Shown piece by piece: positions 51,240 through 62,755 of a stretch of 64,000 bases of DNA. The notes beneath the pieces were generated by a model. That model was not told where the DNA came from. It did no database searches and worked only from the letters and a program-made list of their open reading frames with translations. Every line of letters starts with the position of its first letter. Within the stretch, counting starts at the first letter, position 1. The stretch covers positions 2,057,784 to 2,121,783 of the forward strand of contig CM044964.1 of NCBI GenBank assembly GCA_024516035.1. Direction: 5' to 3'. The position numbers and the translations under genes were made by a program. Source of the stretch: Bactericera cockerelli. Lineage: Eukaryota > Arthropoda > Insecta > Hemiptera > Triozidae.

Positions 51240-51560
51240 GATGATAAGGATGATAATGGATGATGATGATAATGATAAATGATCCAAGCTAAACATATAT
51301 TCTTGTAATCTCATCTTAAACGACGTACGGCTTTCCGAGACTCTCAGTTCCTCTGGAAGTCAATTCAAGAACCGTATAATTCATACAGAAAATAATTTTA
51401 TACTATATTTTTATTTATTAGGACACAAATATTGTGTCCTAATAAATAATAAATAAGTACAAGTAGAATAATGTCGACTAAAGAGTCGACTGTTAACTAA
51501 CACCAAGTAACTAATTATTGCTCACTACCTAATTCCCTCTCCCGAAGTGCTCCAGCTCCA
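51240..51560. other. Sequence upstream of the JHBP-like gene
   Basis: It has (gat)n-rich sequence at 51240-51285, ctttccgagactctcagttc (LINE-like remnant), and an inverted pair aggacacaaatattgtgtcc (51420-51439). No further promoter motifs can be supported. Confidence 0.5.
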
Positions 51561-51564
51561 AACT

Positions 51565-51595
51565 TATAAAATACAAGACAGACCTAGTCAGATCT
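51565..51595 (+). promoter_or_regulatory. Candidate TATA box and initiator
   Basis: tataaaa lies at 51565-51571, and an insect initiator-like tcagat starts 23 bases after the TATA begins (51588). This gives a 5' UTR of about 136 bases before the ATG at 51726. The spacing is slightly short. Inferred from sequence only. Confidence 0.4.
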
Positions 51596-51725
51596 TGATA
51601 TTCTTTGTGGCTGATCAGAACCAACAAAACCAGTCATCACTTCAGTATCACTACTTAGAACATCGCAAACAGTCTGAATTAAATAAAAGACAATCTTCGA
51701 ATTTTAGATTTTTTATTTTATTAAA

Positions 51726-51807
51726 ATGAAGATTTTCGTGGTGGCTTTTGTGTGTGCCTATTTTGGATGGACGCAGGCGGCTGTGCTGAGAAATGGTGTT
51801 GAATTAC
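51726..51807 (+). CDS. Takeout/JHBP-like protein, coding exon 1 (signal peptide)
   Basis: ATG at 51726 opens MKIFVVAFVCAYFGWTQA, a classical signal peptide with probable cleavage after TQA, then AVLRNGVEL. The donor gtaagt starts at 51808 and the phase is 1. An in-frame Met start directly after an A/T-rich leader, and a secreted N-terminus, fit the juvenile hormone binding protein / takeout family of haemolymph or tissue carriers of small hydrophobic ligands. On its own this exon would not be diagnostic; exon 2 gives the family. Confidence 0.85.
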
Positions 51808-51894
51808 GTAAGTATATACGTATTTATGCTATCTTTACTATACTTTGGTTGGGTGTTTTTTTGCACTGTTTTAAATCTTAAAATTACATAATAT

Positions 51895-52000
51895 TTGGGT
51901 TGGGTAGAAGAGATTGTCATAGGCAATAACCCCACCCTTTAATTATAACACATTTTTTGTACTGCATATTATATTATTTTATCTATTTTTTTCCTTTTTA
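51895..52000 (-). mobile_element. Family K repeat fragment
   Basis: gagattgtcataggcaataa and ccccaccctttaattataac; similar to 5886 and 57735. A minus-orientation partner lies at 52436-52495. Confidence 0.45.
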
Positions 52001-52363
52001 TTGTTTAGGTAGGTAGATTGTTTCTACGAGTATTTTTTCATTTCTTTGTAATCATTATTACAAAGATCATTACAATTACATTGTTTATTCAAGTTCTTCA
52101 CCATACCAAACAGATTGTAAAGAGATTCTTACCCACGTAACAAATGGATACCTCCTCGACATTACCCAGTAAAATAAATTGTAAAAGAAATCTCACTTAC
52201 GTAGCAAATCTATACCTCCTAGCAAATCTATACCTCCACCCTGTACAATTGTCTGCAAATTAGATTTGCATCCTATCAACTTTATCGTACCCATTCAATG
52301 AAAAGAAAGAACGTTTGCAGATGAGTTCAGACTCAATAATTTGGCCCTTTTTGTACTTTTGGG

Positions 52364-52650
52364 CTGAAACCGACTGAGTACCTTGATTGATAAGACGGCG
52401 GTCTTAAAGAGGAAAATGAATAAAATGATACTAGTGTCCTAACTAAAGGGCGGAGTTATTGCCTGTGGCAATCTCTTCCACCCAACCCTTTACGAACCGA
52501 CCTCAGTCCTCAGTAGCTTGATCGGTAGGTAAGGCGGCGGACTTGAAACCCGGAGGTCGGTGGTTCAAGTCCCGGATTCAGCGTACATTTAATAAAGCGA
52601 GTTTGAGTAATTTTGTTATATCACGAAAAAGATTAACACAAATATGATAA
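52364..52650 (+). mobile_element. SINE family B fragment, then a full copy
   Basis: The fragment is at 52364-52408 (ttgattgataagacggcggt). The full copy is at 52496-52650 (cagtagcttgatcggtaggt, gtggttcaagtcccggattc, cgagtttgagtaattttg). A minus-strand family K piece is between them. Confidence 0.75.
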
Positions 52651-52729
52651 TTTTTTTTATGAGGGCTGAAAAAATCTTGAGGTTTTTTTTCCTTGCTTAA
52701 AGATTCTTTAACACGAACCAGGCTTCTCA

Positions 52730-52830
52730 CTAACCTCACCCAGCCTAGGTTCAGCCAGTATCACGAGGACCCGAATTTGAGTGGTCACGCACCAATTCCT
52801 AACCTAGCTGGACGTTGCACCTTATTTGAA
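52730..52830 (-). mobile_element. 5S-headed SINE (family J) relic
   Basis: aacctcacccagcctaggtt, tcacgcaccaattcctaacc, tagctggacgttgcacctta. Confidence 0.5.
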
Positions 52831-52834
52831 ACAC

Positions 52835-53865
52835 GTTGACTTACTTTAGTCAACTTGTCACTCCGGTATCCGATTATCATAAAGAGAAAAAAATAAAAAC
52901 ATTATCATCTTAACTTCAAGATGACGAAATTTAAAAATGAATTTATTATTTAAAAAATTCCAAATGTCGATTCTATTTTTTAATAAGAAATTCACATTAA
53001 GATGTCAAAAATTTATACATTTGTGGCAAAAGAAGATTATTTTTTATGAACAGTGGATTTGAAAGTAACATCTCAGCACATGGAGATAACCAAATTAAAG
53101 TGTAATTTTCAAGTAATTTCAAATCGAATAAAGATACAAGGGATGAATTTATTTTCAACAAGACAGTGCTAGGTATATGTAAATGAAAATGATTTTTTCT
53201 TTCTTTTTTTTTGTGTCAGGATTTCAATAAAAGAAAGTAGAAATAGGACGGGGGGAGGGTTGAGAGAAGAAGAGAGCGGAGTTCATCAGTTGGGCCAAAA
53301 TCTCATTAAAAAAGGTTATTGTACCTGCGAAGGGATTAAAAAAAAATCCATCATTTGGGCCATTTGAAAAAATATGAGTCAGGTATTTTTTCATTCAGTG
53401 TGTATCACAAGTAAAATGGGGTTCAGAGTGGGGTTTTTTTTAAAAAATATAGAATACATAATTATATGGCCATGTCTTGGGTGTAGATTAGTTTAAAAAA
53501 ATCATATGCAAGGACCGCGGATGTGATCGAATTATTCTGGTTCGGTAGAAAAATAATCTTCTTGTTATTAGGTAGCAAAATTATAAAATGCTAACCGAAG
53601 TCTTGGTCTACTGGTTCACTTAGTATTTTATCGAAAATCCATGCAAAAACAATAGGCGACCTTTTTCCATTGTTGCCCCAAGTGAGAAATTTTCATTATC
53701 CCAAGTGATGGTTTTTTCATTGGCCCAAGTGATGGTTTTTTCTAAGGTTTTGGGTCTATTGTTGGCCCATCTGATATGCAGCCGAAGAGAGGAGAGAAAA
53801 TGAGAGAGGGACAAAAAGAAGGATAAGAGAGAAGAAGGAATAATACGTGTACAGGGTGAGACTAA
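52835..53865. other. Intron sequence, nothing recognised
   Basis: AT-rich sequence with short internal repeats of gcccaagtga(g/t)(a/g) at 53675-53740 and a purine-rich stretch at 53775-53840. No ORF or known repeat. Confidence 0.5.
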
Positions 53866-54200
53866 TATTGCCAGCCTCCGTGGCGTAATGGTTGTGACTA
53901 CTGCCCGTAGTCCAGAGTTCCCGAGTTCAACTCACGGCTGGGGCAGACTTTTCGAAGAAAATTCTGTTCCATCCAAACACGTGAGGCTGGCCCTACCCAG
54001 GCTGGGTGAGGTTAATGTGGGTAGCTGGTACGATTCCCAGCGAATGGAGGGTAAAACCCCCGTCCTAATCCAGGACGTTAAATCAAATAAAATCGTTGGC
54101 GTTAGGAAGGGCATCCAGCCGTAAAAAATGTGCCAAAACCAATCAACCTCAACCATGAGGTTGAACAACGTCGACCCTGCTTGAGCGGGATAAGACAGAG
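53866..54200 (+). mobile_element. tRNA-headed SINE family F, full copy
   Basis: gccagcctccgtggcgtaat, cccgagttcaactcacggct, ccctacccaggctgggtgag, cgaatggagggtaaaacccc; it ends tcgaccctgcttgagcggga. It shares its body with the 5S-headed family J. Confidence 0.75.
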
Positions 54201-54250
54201 TAAAAGAAGAAGAAGAAGAGGGTGAGACTAATATTATCGAGACAGGTTAA

Positions 54251-54719
54251 CAGGCGCGGGCCGGTGCTAAGAAACTGCGGAACTCCAGCACCCCCAGAGA
54301 AAAGAAAAAAAGAGGATTTTCTCAAGTCAAGTTTGTACACAAGGAAAATCATCACACATTTATAGAATAGATTTGAAAGTGCTGAAGGATTCGATACACA
54401 TCCTTCATCTCCATCTGTTCCATTGAAGCTTTATCAATTGGATGTTCAATTTTTTTTTTTCTGCATGTTACCATTGTTACCTATATACCTAAACTTATTT
54501 TTAAATAATAAAAAAAATATTTTGGAAAGCCGGACTGAATAGTCAGGTGACAGATGTGTCACACGATCGAGAAGTTCTCAAATATATAGCGCATAATTAT
54601 TATGATTGGCATAGTAAACAAACTCAAACTCTTTAGATACTGAAAGGGCGACTCTATAAATCCCATTTTAGTCCAGTTTATGTGACCCCCAAAAGAATTT
54701 CCCACTGGCTGCGCCTGGT
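54251..54719. mobile_element. MITE family M, second copy
   Basis: The ends are aggcgcgggccggtgctaag and cccactggctgcgcct. The interior shares gtaaacaaactcaaactctt and the agagtcgc-type motif with the copy at 9669-10938, without that copy's nested insertions. Confidence 0.55.
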
Positions 54720-54920
54720 TGATAAATATTTTGTTTGAAAAGTCAAGGTGAGAGGTGTGTGAAGATAGCACCCGACATTGTAGCTATAATTATGTACCAC
54801 CTACTAAAATTATGTACTAATTATGTACTCTTAGGAACAACAAACCCCGAATTTTGTACTCCAACCGTAACCGCAGGAGATGAGAGGATTTTACATAATT
54901 CTACCCTTTATTAATCTTAA

Positions 54921-54988
54921 GATACAGGGTGGAAGTGATGGAACACGTGCTCGGGCTTTGGGGTGAGTTTTATTGCTCACCCTGTATA
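54921..54988. mobile_element. Very short inverted-repeat element
   Basis: atacagggtg at the left and caccctgtat at the right, about 68 bases. The same ends are seen on the 9734 palindrome and at 32988. Confidence 0.55.
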
Positions 54989-55064
54989 CGAAAAGATGGG
55001 AAGACAATTATTGTAAAGAGATCGAGTTAGAGAGGGAAAAAAGATTAAAGAAAGGGAGGAAGAT

Positions 55065-55510
<446 letters not shown>

Positions 55511-55872
55511 TGAATTTTTTTTGTCTAAGTGAATGAATCGCGGTTTCTGCTGAAGCAGTTAGGCAACACATGAGACTTATTTTATGAAAAGGGGAGAGAG
55601 AATATAAGATAGAAAAAGGGAGAGAGGAAAAAAGAGATGAAAGGAGGGTAGAGAAAACTGAGGGACAAAGAGAAAGAGAGACTTGTAAAATCCCAAATAT
55701 CGCTTTCAACCGTCCAATTACGTGTTTTTTTTCAAGATGAGTGAATAGGTACCTATATGACAGTTTAAAAACTGCAACAATGGGGCAAGGACTTCGATTG
55801 TTATAGACATCTCTTTAAATAAATGTTCATTAAAAAAAAAAAAAAAAGTGCAACCAAATTTTTAAAAAAAAA

Positions 55873-56024
55873 TTTGTCGGCGCGGAGGTTTGAACCCGGG
55901 ACCTTCCGCATGGCAAGCGAGTGCCTAACCACTGAGCTATGGTAATAGTTTAGATTTTATCTTGAACGACCGACCTCCAGGTTACAAGTCCGCAGCCTTA
56001 TCGATCAAGCTACTGAGGTCGGTC
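55873..56024 (-). mobile_element. SINE family D head and SINE family B head, minus strand
   Basis: cgcggaggtttgaacccggg, ccttccgcatggcaagcgag (55873-55943). Then gaccgacctccaggttacaa, atcgatcaagctactgaggt (55968-56024). Confidence 0.7.
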
Positions 56025-56123
56025 TAGTAGATATAACATTCATGGATACCCATGTACGATTATATACTTTTCCACAGCTTTAGATAATTAGGTAAATGAC
56101 ACCTATTAATACCTAAAAAAAAA

Positions 56124-56410
56124 TCACCTTGGCTTAGCGGTAGCATACTCGGCTTGCACTCCAAGTGACCCGGGTTCGAATCCCGGCGGGGTCGGATTTT
56201 TTATTGGCTCTGTGCTTTGGATGTCCGGGCCTACCCTAGCCTCGTGAGGACAAAATGTGGTAGTTGTAGAGTGGACCAGTGGTGGCATTACGAGATTGAT
56301 ATTGGAATATAATGGTTGGTCAGAGATATTATATGCATAAGCATTAGTTCTCGTACTGCCGATGCTACCCACTAAAAAATATGACGTAGTAACACAAATA
56401 ACTAGCTCTT
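56124..56410 (+). mobile_element. tRNA-headed SINE, family C-like variant
   Basis: accttggcttagcggtagca, cccgggttcgaatcccggcg, cctagcctcgtgaggacaaa, gtagtaacacaaataactag. The tRNA-like head differs from family C, while the cctcgtgagga motif is shared. Confidence 0.7.
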
Positions 56411-56414
56411 ATCT

Positions 56415-56870
56415 TACCTTAATACCTAAAAATATTCCCTGGCCCCTGAAAAACTAAGTGATCATAATTATTACTCGGATGAATATCATTGAATCTTGCA
56501 AGTTAATGAATCCTTTATTATATTCTGTAGGTAGGTATTTAATTTAAATTTTAAATTAAGTCTCTGTGCAATCATGCAATGGTGGTAATATTATTTCTTT
56601 TTTAAATATGCAGTGAGTTTTTCCGTGGTATTTTCAGCAGCATATTATACATAGGTAGGTACCTACTTATGATTGATAATAATTATTCTTTGTTCAATCT
56701 TAATTAAATTTGTTATTATTAGGTATATGAGGTGTAACTTGCAAATAATTACATCATATTATGTAGGAACATAATTAAATAATCATAATATGTGTAGTAA
56801 CATAATTTTAAATTCAGCCTTATTATGTAATAACGTATACCTATTATTACATTTACCAACCAGTTACTTA
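56415..56870. other. AT-rich intron sequence, nothing recognised
   Basis: Contains scattered taggtaggta motifs only. Confidence 0.5.
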
Positions 56871-56876
56871 CATTAT

Positions 56877-57112
56877 GGCCAGCCTCCGTGACATGACGGT
56901 TGAGACTACTGCGCGTAGTCCAGAGATCCCGAGTTCGACTTCCGGTTGGAGCAGACTTTTCGACGAAAATTCTGTTCCATCCAAACCCAAGCTGGGTGAG
57001 GTTAATGTGGGTAGCTGGTACACTGGATGAATACTTCAAATACATAAGAATTAGAATCAACTGGTCACAATAGATCTCAATAGAGGTCGTTGTGATAATT
57101 GGTGCTTTTCTT
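56877..57112 (+). mobile_element. tRNA-headed SINE family F
   Basis: ggccagcctccgtgacatga, cccgagttcgacttccggtt, gctgggtgaggttaatgtgg. The body is shortened. Confidence 0.7.
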
Positions 57113-57414
57113 GTGGAACTCCAACCAGTTTATAATAATAAAAATAGGTCTACCTACCGCCTACCGCTTTGTCCTGAATTGTGCGCATTCTTGTGACAGC
57201 ACATCCAAAACATTTTTCCTCCGGCTGTTCCTGACTAAGAGCCTCCTTTACTTTTCCAAATTATTTTACATTGTTCTTTATAATAATAATGTGTTTTTTT
57301 AGTGTTATTATATCACAATTTTAGTGGTGTGTATGATCAATATGACCATAGATGTTGGCATGCACCACTATAATCTAATAAAAGATAGATAGATAGAGAT
57401 ATCACAATTTTATT

Positions 57415-57735
57415 GTGTAGCGCAGAATTATAGGACTTTTCTGTATCTTTAATTACCCAATATCTTATTCTTGCCTATAATTCTGCTACTGGTCGCTGCT
57501 AACATTAAAGCAGTTACTCATTCTTCCTCACGAGGTATGAGTGGACCCCAAACACCAAAGTAGAGCAGAAAAAATACTGCCCCGCTGGGGATCGAACACA
57601 GGTCACCGTACGTGCATGGTTGCCTAGCGCGCTAACTCGGCCACGGTGACTATTACATTATGCTTTATACTCTGGTAGTGCCGCCACTGGTCGTTACACA
57701 TACAAGTAACTACTCATTTTTCCTCACGAGGTAAG
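57415..57735 (-). mobile_element. SINE family C, full copy plus second fragment, minus strand
   Basis: attcttcctcacgaggtatg, gggatcgaacacaggtcacc, taactcggccacggtgacta, then a second tail piece (57665-57735, gccgccactggtcgttacac). Confidence 0.75.
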
Positions 57736-57925
57736 GGTTGGGTGGAAGAGATTGCCATAGACAATAACCCCGCCCTTTAGTTAGAGCATATGTATGTATA
57801 TATTTTTTTTTCTTGTTTATTTTATTATTATTGTCATTTTTTATATTTATTTTTTACCATTATTTACCATATAGGTATATGTTCTACTAATAAAGAGTTT
57901 CTAAATAAAAAAAATAATAAATAAA
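57735..57925 (+). mobile_element. Family K repeat, fullest copy
   Basis: gggtggaagagattgccata, aataaccccgccctttagtt, T-rich middle, atgttctactaataaagagt and an A-rich end. The A-rich end and lack of ORF suggest the 3' end of a LINE or a SINE-like element. Confidence 0.55.
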
Positions 57926-58435
57926 TAAATCCTGGACATCTCACTAAATAATATGGACTTACATCTGGAAGAACTCATTAGTCCTAATCAGATAGTATAA
58001 ATAACGCGATTATTTATGTACTACGACGTAAAATAAAGTTTTTACCACTTTTCTATGTACAAATCTATGTACAAAATACCAGTCTATGTATGTTTACATA
58101 CCTAATAAGGTATGTACGAGTTATCCTCGACAGATAAAAAAATAAGGGGGGTGGGGGGGAGAAGGTTTTGGGGGGGGGCGACCTTCCTAGAGAAGAATTT
58201 ACCGCGATGTTAACTTAATGTAACCGGCTTACCTTGGATGAGCAAATGAGAATGATAAATGTTTCCGACCTGAGTGGTTACCCGGTTAAGTGGTTACCTA
58301 TCTTGATGGAAATCTACCGACGCGTGAGTACTGAGTGGTTATCTATGTGAAAATCTGTAAGTAGCTATGTATGAAATGGTAGGTTTGATAGGTGGTACAT
58401 ACATTCACACCCTCTCTCATCTGAATGATGATTGA

Positions 58436-58637
58436 TGTCTGTAGCTCAGTGGTACTCTGTGAATCCAAAGACTTCAGAGGTCGTGGGTTCGAAACCCACC
58501 TGGGACATGACATGTTATCCTCCCATTTGGGATTTTTACCACACCTAATAATAATTATGTCTTGGGCTTACAGCTGGAATAATGGGACTTTCATAATCCT
58601 AATCGGGCAGTATAAATAAGGCGATATTATTATTATT
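58436..58637 (+). mobile_element. SINE family A
   Basis: gtctgtagctcagtggtact, gtgggttcgaaacccacctg, ggcagtataaataaggcgat. Confidence 0.82.
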
Positions 58638-58659
58638 AATTGTAAGAATATGTCTCCGA

Positions 58660-58825
58660 GCCAGCGTCGATGGCGCGTTGTATGCACCGACTCTCGTAAG
58701 ATCTCCGAAGTTAAGCAACGTCCAGCGAGGTGAAGACTTCATGATGCTGGCATTTCGGCCCTACTACCCAGGCTGGATGAGGTTGGTAGCAGGTTTGTGA
58801 GTTTCCTGCGAATGGAGGGTTACAT
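58660..58825 (+). mobile_element. 5S-headed SINE (family J), plus strand
   Basis: atctccgaagttaagcaacg, tccagcgaggtgaagacttc, atgatgctggc form the 5S-like head. The body is ccaggctggatgaggttggt and tttcctgcgaatggagggtt. Confidence 0.7.
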
Positions 58826-58917
58826 ATATGGGAGAAAGGCAAGGGAGATATACTTATATTATTATTACCACAATACTTACTTCTAAAGTAGTAGTAGTAT
58901 TTTAGTAAAGAAAGTAT

Positions 58918-59275
58918 ATCGTCATAGGGTGGTAGCCAGACAGTGGAGGAATGATCGAGCACTTCTACCACTGCCTTTAAAAGGAAGCTAACAATTGACA
59001 AGGGCCCCCAGAACCAAGCCAATGCTGGTCTACTCCCTGTTTATAGTCCCCCCAGCCAGACTGCTGGTCTACTCCCTGTTTATAGTCCCCCAGCCAGACT
59101 GCTGGTCTACTCCCTGTTTATAATCCCCCAGCCAGACTGCTGGTCTACTCCCTGTTTATAGTCCCCCCAGCCAGACTGCTGGTCTACTCCCTGTTTATAG
59201 TCCCCCAGCCAGACTGCTGGTCTACTCCTTGTTTATAGTCCCCCAGCCAGACTGCTGGTCTGGCTGGGGTACTAT
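58918..59275 (-). mobile_element. Family L repeat with a six-copy 38-bp internal array
   Basis: gccagacagtggaggaatga, aagggcccccagaaccaagc, then about six tandem copies of ctggtctactccctgtttat agtcccccagccagactg at 59025-59262. Confidence 0.85.
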
Positions 59276-59797
59276 AAGAAAGTATAAATAAGTAACTAAA
59301 ATTACCAAAATGAGTGAATGGGTTCGGGTAATATGTTTTAAATTGTATTTGCCCGGGGGCTCACTACTTCATGAATACAGATGTTAGAAAGTAGGTATTT
59401 AAATCGGTCATTTTTTTTTTTATCCCAGACATCGAATTCGATGTCTGAGCTAAAAATTAACTTATCATTTCTCAGGTGAAAGGCAGTTGATGTTTCTTTC
59501 ACTCCGTCTGGCAGTGTCACGTGCCACGGCGATTCTATGTTGCATACAATATTTCATTTTTATATACCTAGTAATATCCTTCAGTCCTATGCAATACTAG
59601 ACATGTATATGTGTGTATGTAGGTACATATTTCTGTACAATGTACATGAATATGACTTCACTCTATGTAGGACTGTAGGTAGTGTAGTTACAGTAGACTA
59701 CAGAGTGTGGATAGAGCCTACCTAAAATAAGCCTATTTAGTACAACTTTTTAGAAAAAGGTAAAAATTACATTATTTTTAGTTAGGCTTTCAAAAGT

Positions 59798-59965
59798 GTT
59801 GGGTGGAAGAGATTGCCACAGGCAATAACCCCGCCCTTTTTTGGTAGGACATTAGCTTCATTCTCTTTTTTGATCTGGTTTCTTTGTTCAAACTATTTAT
59901 TTTTTCCTTATAATTTCTTTGTATTTTACTGTATGTAATTTTTAATTGGTCTAACGTCGCTTTCA
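59798..59965 (+). mobile_element. Family K repeat
   Basis: gttgggtggaagagattgcc, acaggcaataaccccgccct; the tail extends through ttttttccttataatttctt. Confidence 0.5.
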
Positions 59966-60244
59966 AAGGGGAGGGAATTAATTTAATAGAACGGAATCAA
60001 TAGACGTTTTTCTTGTACCTCTGTGGACTTAAGTCTAGATTTTGCGTATTGTTTTAAATGGGGAAACAAATGCTTCAGTCCGAACTTGTGATCTCGACTT
60101 TGTCTTTAGCCCTTGGAGTCAAAGGAATTTAAAATATTTTTTTCATGAATTAATTTGGACCCATTTATTTTTATTTAGAAACTCTTTATTAGTAGAACAT
60201 ATACGAGACAAATAATGGTAAAAATTAAATATAAAAATTTACAA

Positions 60245-60473
60245 TCTTAATATATAAATGTCATAGTCACTGACTGACCACTGACTGATCATCGCTCTAC
60301 AGCCCAAACCGTAAGTCCTAGGAAGCTGAAATTTGGTAGGTAGCTTTGTCTTATAGTCTAGATGTGCAATAAGATTTTTCTAAATTCCCACGATAACACA
60401 TGCCATTGGCGAAAAAGGATTTTTTGCTTTCACGGCCATGCCTCGGCCCGCAAAGCGGGCGACAGCCCGCTAG
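60245..60473 (+). mobile_element. Non-autonomous Helitron-like element 1
   Basis: Begins tcttaatatataaatgtc, contains actgatcatcgctctacagc ccaaaccg, and ends with a GC hairpin (gcgggcgacagcccgc) and CTAG, followed by T. Host sequence resumes without a target duplication, between A and T. Confidence 0.55.
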
Positions 60474-60475
60474 TA

Positions 60476-60677
60476 TCTTAATATATAAATGTCAAAGTCA
60501 CTGACTGGCTGACTGATCATCGCTCTACAGCCCAAACCGTAATACCTAGCGAGCTGAAATTTTAACACAACATTCCTTGCATACTGAATACGTGCAATAA
60601 GAAAGGATTTTGAAAAAGTCCAAACCGTTCCATAGATAGAGCCCTAAAAGTGCACTTTTAGATCGTGGCGAAGCTAG
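60476..60677 (+). mobile_element. Non-autonomous Helitron-like element 2, head to tail with element 1
   Basis: Same start (tcttaatatataaatgtc) and shared catcgctctacagcccaaac. It has a different 3' hairpin (aaaagtgcactttt) and ends gaagCTAG. Confidence 0.5.
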
Positions 60678-61224
60678 TTAATATTATAAACAAGAGAAAA
60701 AATAAACAAAATATATGTCCTATCTAAAGGGCGGGGTTATTGCCTGTGGTAATCTCTTCCACCCAACCCATTTCCTTTGTGAAGGATGTGGTCTAGTTCT
60801 AGTAAGCTATTTGTCTACCATGTGTATTTGGGAAGACTGAAACTAGCTCCCCAAATTTCCAACTTAGTAAGAAAATTTAAATATAAATTTTAATGTTTTT
60901 TTCAAGTTAGGTGTTTGGCTGTGGGGTAATGACCCACACCAGTAGTAGCATACCTATTGTGCAACCAGACAGCAGCCTTCTAAATATAAACTAACACAAA
61001 ACGAAAATCATCAACACACTTACCTAACATGGAGATTATCGCAAGACAAGAAGGAGGAATCAATAATAATAATAACTCTTTATTGACAAGAATAATATTG
61101 ACAAAGACGCCCCGGAGAGAGGAAATAAGAAAATGAGTAATAATAATAATACCGTGTCTGTAAGATAGGCATTGATACCTAAATCACGGTGGTGAGAGGA
61201 TTATATGGACGTTCAGATCCAATG

Positions 61225-61499
61225 TCTAGGCTTCTTTCATGTCCATTGATTCTATTTGGTTTTAACGCCCTGACATGAGGTAGACAAGACGGGGGGGTTT
61301 TACGCTCCATTCGCTGGGAATCGTACCAGCTACCCACATTAACAACACCCAGCCTAGGTAGGGCCGGAATTGCCAGACTCACATGTTCGGAGGGAACAGA
61401 ATTTTTTTGTGCGAAAAGTTTGCTCCAACCGGGAATCGAACTCAGGATCTTTGGACTACGGGCAGTAGTCGCAACCGTTACGCCACGGAGGCTAGCCAT
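61225..61499 (-). mobile_element. tRNA-headed SINE family F, minus strand
   Basis: ttttacgctccattcgctgg, acccagcctaggtagggccg, gggaatcgaactcaggatct, cgttacgccacggaggctag. Confidence 0.75.
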
Positions 61500-61948
61500 A
61501 AGAGTGAGCGAAATAGATGTACCTAATGAATGGAAAAGCTGTTTTCTGGAGGTCATGGGCCCTCGCGGCCTGCTAGTACCGATATACAGTACATACATTA
61601 TTTTGTGAAGGGTAGTCCAATAAGGAAGACCACCACCAAATAGTGGACATGTATTAATGGTGGTCAAGTGGTTGGGTCAGTTCGGCTTCTTTTCAAGATT
61701 ATTGCGTAGTTATAAATAATACTAGGTAATATTGAAATTTATGATATTCATGTTAGCTGATGTTAGCTAGGTATAGACTGGAGAGTGGAGAGTTTCGGTA
61801 ATCTAAACAGATACTCTGTATACTGAACGCAACAGTCACTATGTATACTCATTCGGTCAGGTAGGTGATAACTCACTCCTTTGTCACTGACTGGCTGTTC
61901 TCTCTAGTACAGAGATACTCTGCGGGTGAAAGTGGCTACTCCAGAAAC

Positions 61949-62270
61949 CTGTCAATACGTTTCCATAGAAATCAGTCACTTTGTTTACATAGAAACCAGT
62001 CAATACGTTTCCATAGAAACCAGTCACTTTGTTTACATAGAAACCAGTCGATACGTTTTCATGGAAACCAGTCTCTTTGTTTACATAGAAACTAGTCAAT
62101 ACGTTTCCATAGATACTAGTCAATACGTTTCCGTAGAAACTAGTCAATACGTTTCCATAGAAACCAGTCACTTTGTTTACATAGAAACTAGTCAACACGT
62201 TTCCATAGAAACCAGTCACTTTGTTTACATAGAAACTAGTCAACACGTTTCCATAGAAACGGTCACTCCG
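61949..62270 (+). repeat. 24-bp satellite, about 13 copies
   Basis: The unit is gtttccatagaaaccagtca atac, alternating with a variant gtttacatagaaaccagtca cttt, so a 48-base higher-order unit is visible. It sits in the JHBP-like intron 490 bases before exon 2. Both strands stay open in some frames, which is a composition effect. Confidence 0.93.
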
Positions 62271-62518
62271 TTGCCATGGGGAACCAGACGGCTCACCAAT
62301 TTTTTGTTTCTGTTGGATGATTCCATTACTTTCCTTTCTATAAGATAAAGAAAGTAAAGTCTCTTGCTTGTGGTCCTTGGTAGATATCTAATGCATATGT
62401 ACCGATGTACTGTATGTTGTCTTTTATTACATTTTTTATGATTTTATGTATAATTTATGTGGTTTCTCGAAGGCGTTCTCCGCGAAACGACCCTTTCTCT
62501 TGATACATCCCTGGTTTC

Positions 62519-62720
62519 ACTAGCCCGCTGGCTCAGTCGTCAAGTCGTCGCATCGGTCTGATAATCTAGAGGTCGCGGGTTCGAAACCCAGCTGGGACAT
62601 GGGAAAGTTATCCTCCCATGTGGGATTTTGACCACATAATAATGCGTCTTGCGCTTACTGCTGGAATAATGGGACTTATTAGTCCTAGGTTGGGCAGCAA
62701 ATCAGGCTTCAAGAAAGAGT
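62519..62720 (+). mobile_element. SINE family A variant
   Basis: agcccgctggctcagtcgtc, gtcgcgggttcgaaacccag, gctgggacatgggaaagtta. The head differs in the anticodon arm. It lies 35 bases before the exon 2 acceptor. Confidence 0.75.
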
Positions 62721-62755
62721 TATTAATTTATTTATTTTTCCATTTATGTTAACAG

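Larger units (their letters stand above)
60170..60775 (-). mobile_element. Family K repeat, minus strand, carrying two Helitron-like insertions
   Basis: Starts tttagaaactctttattagt agaacatata (reverse of the 57735 copy's end) and finishes aagggcggggttattgcctg. The middle is interrupted at 60245-60677. Confidence 0.6.
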
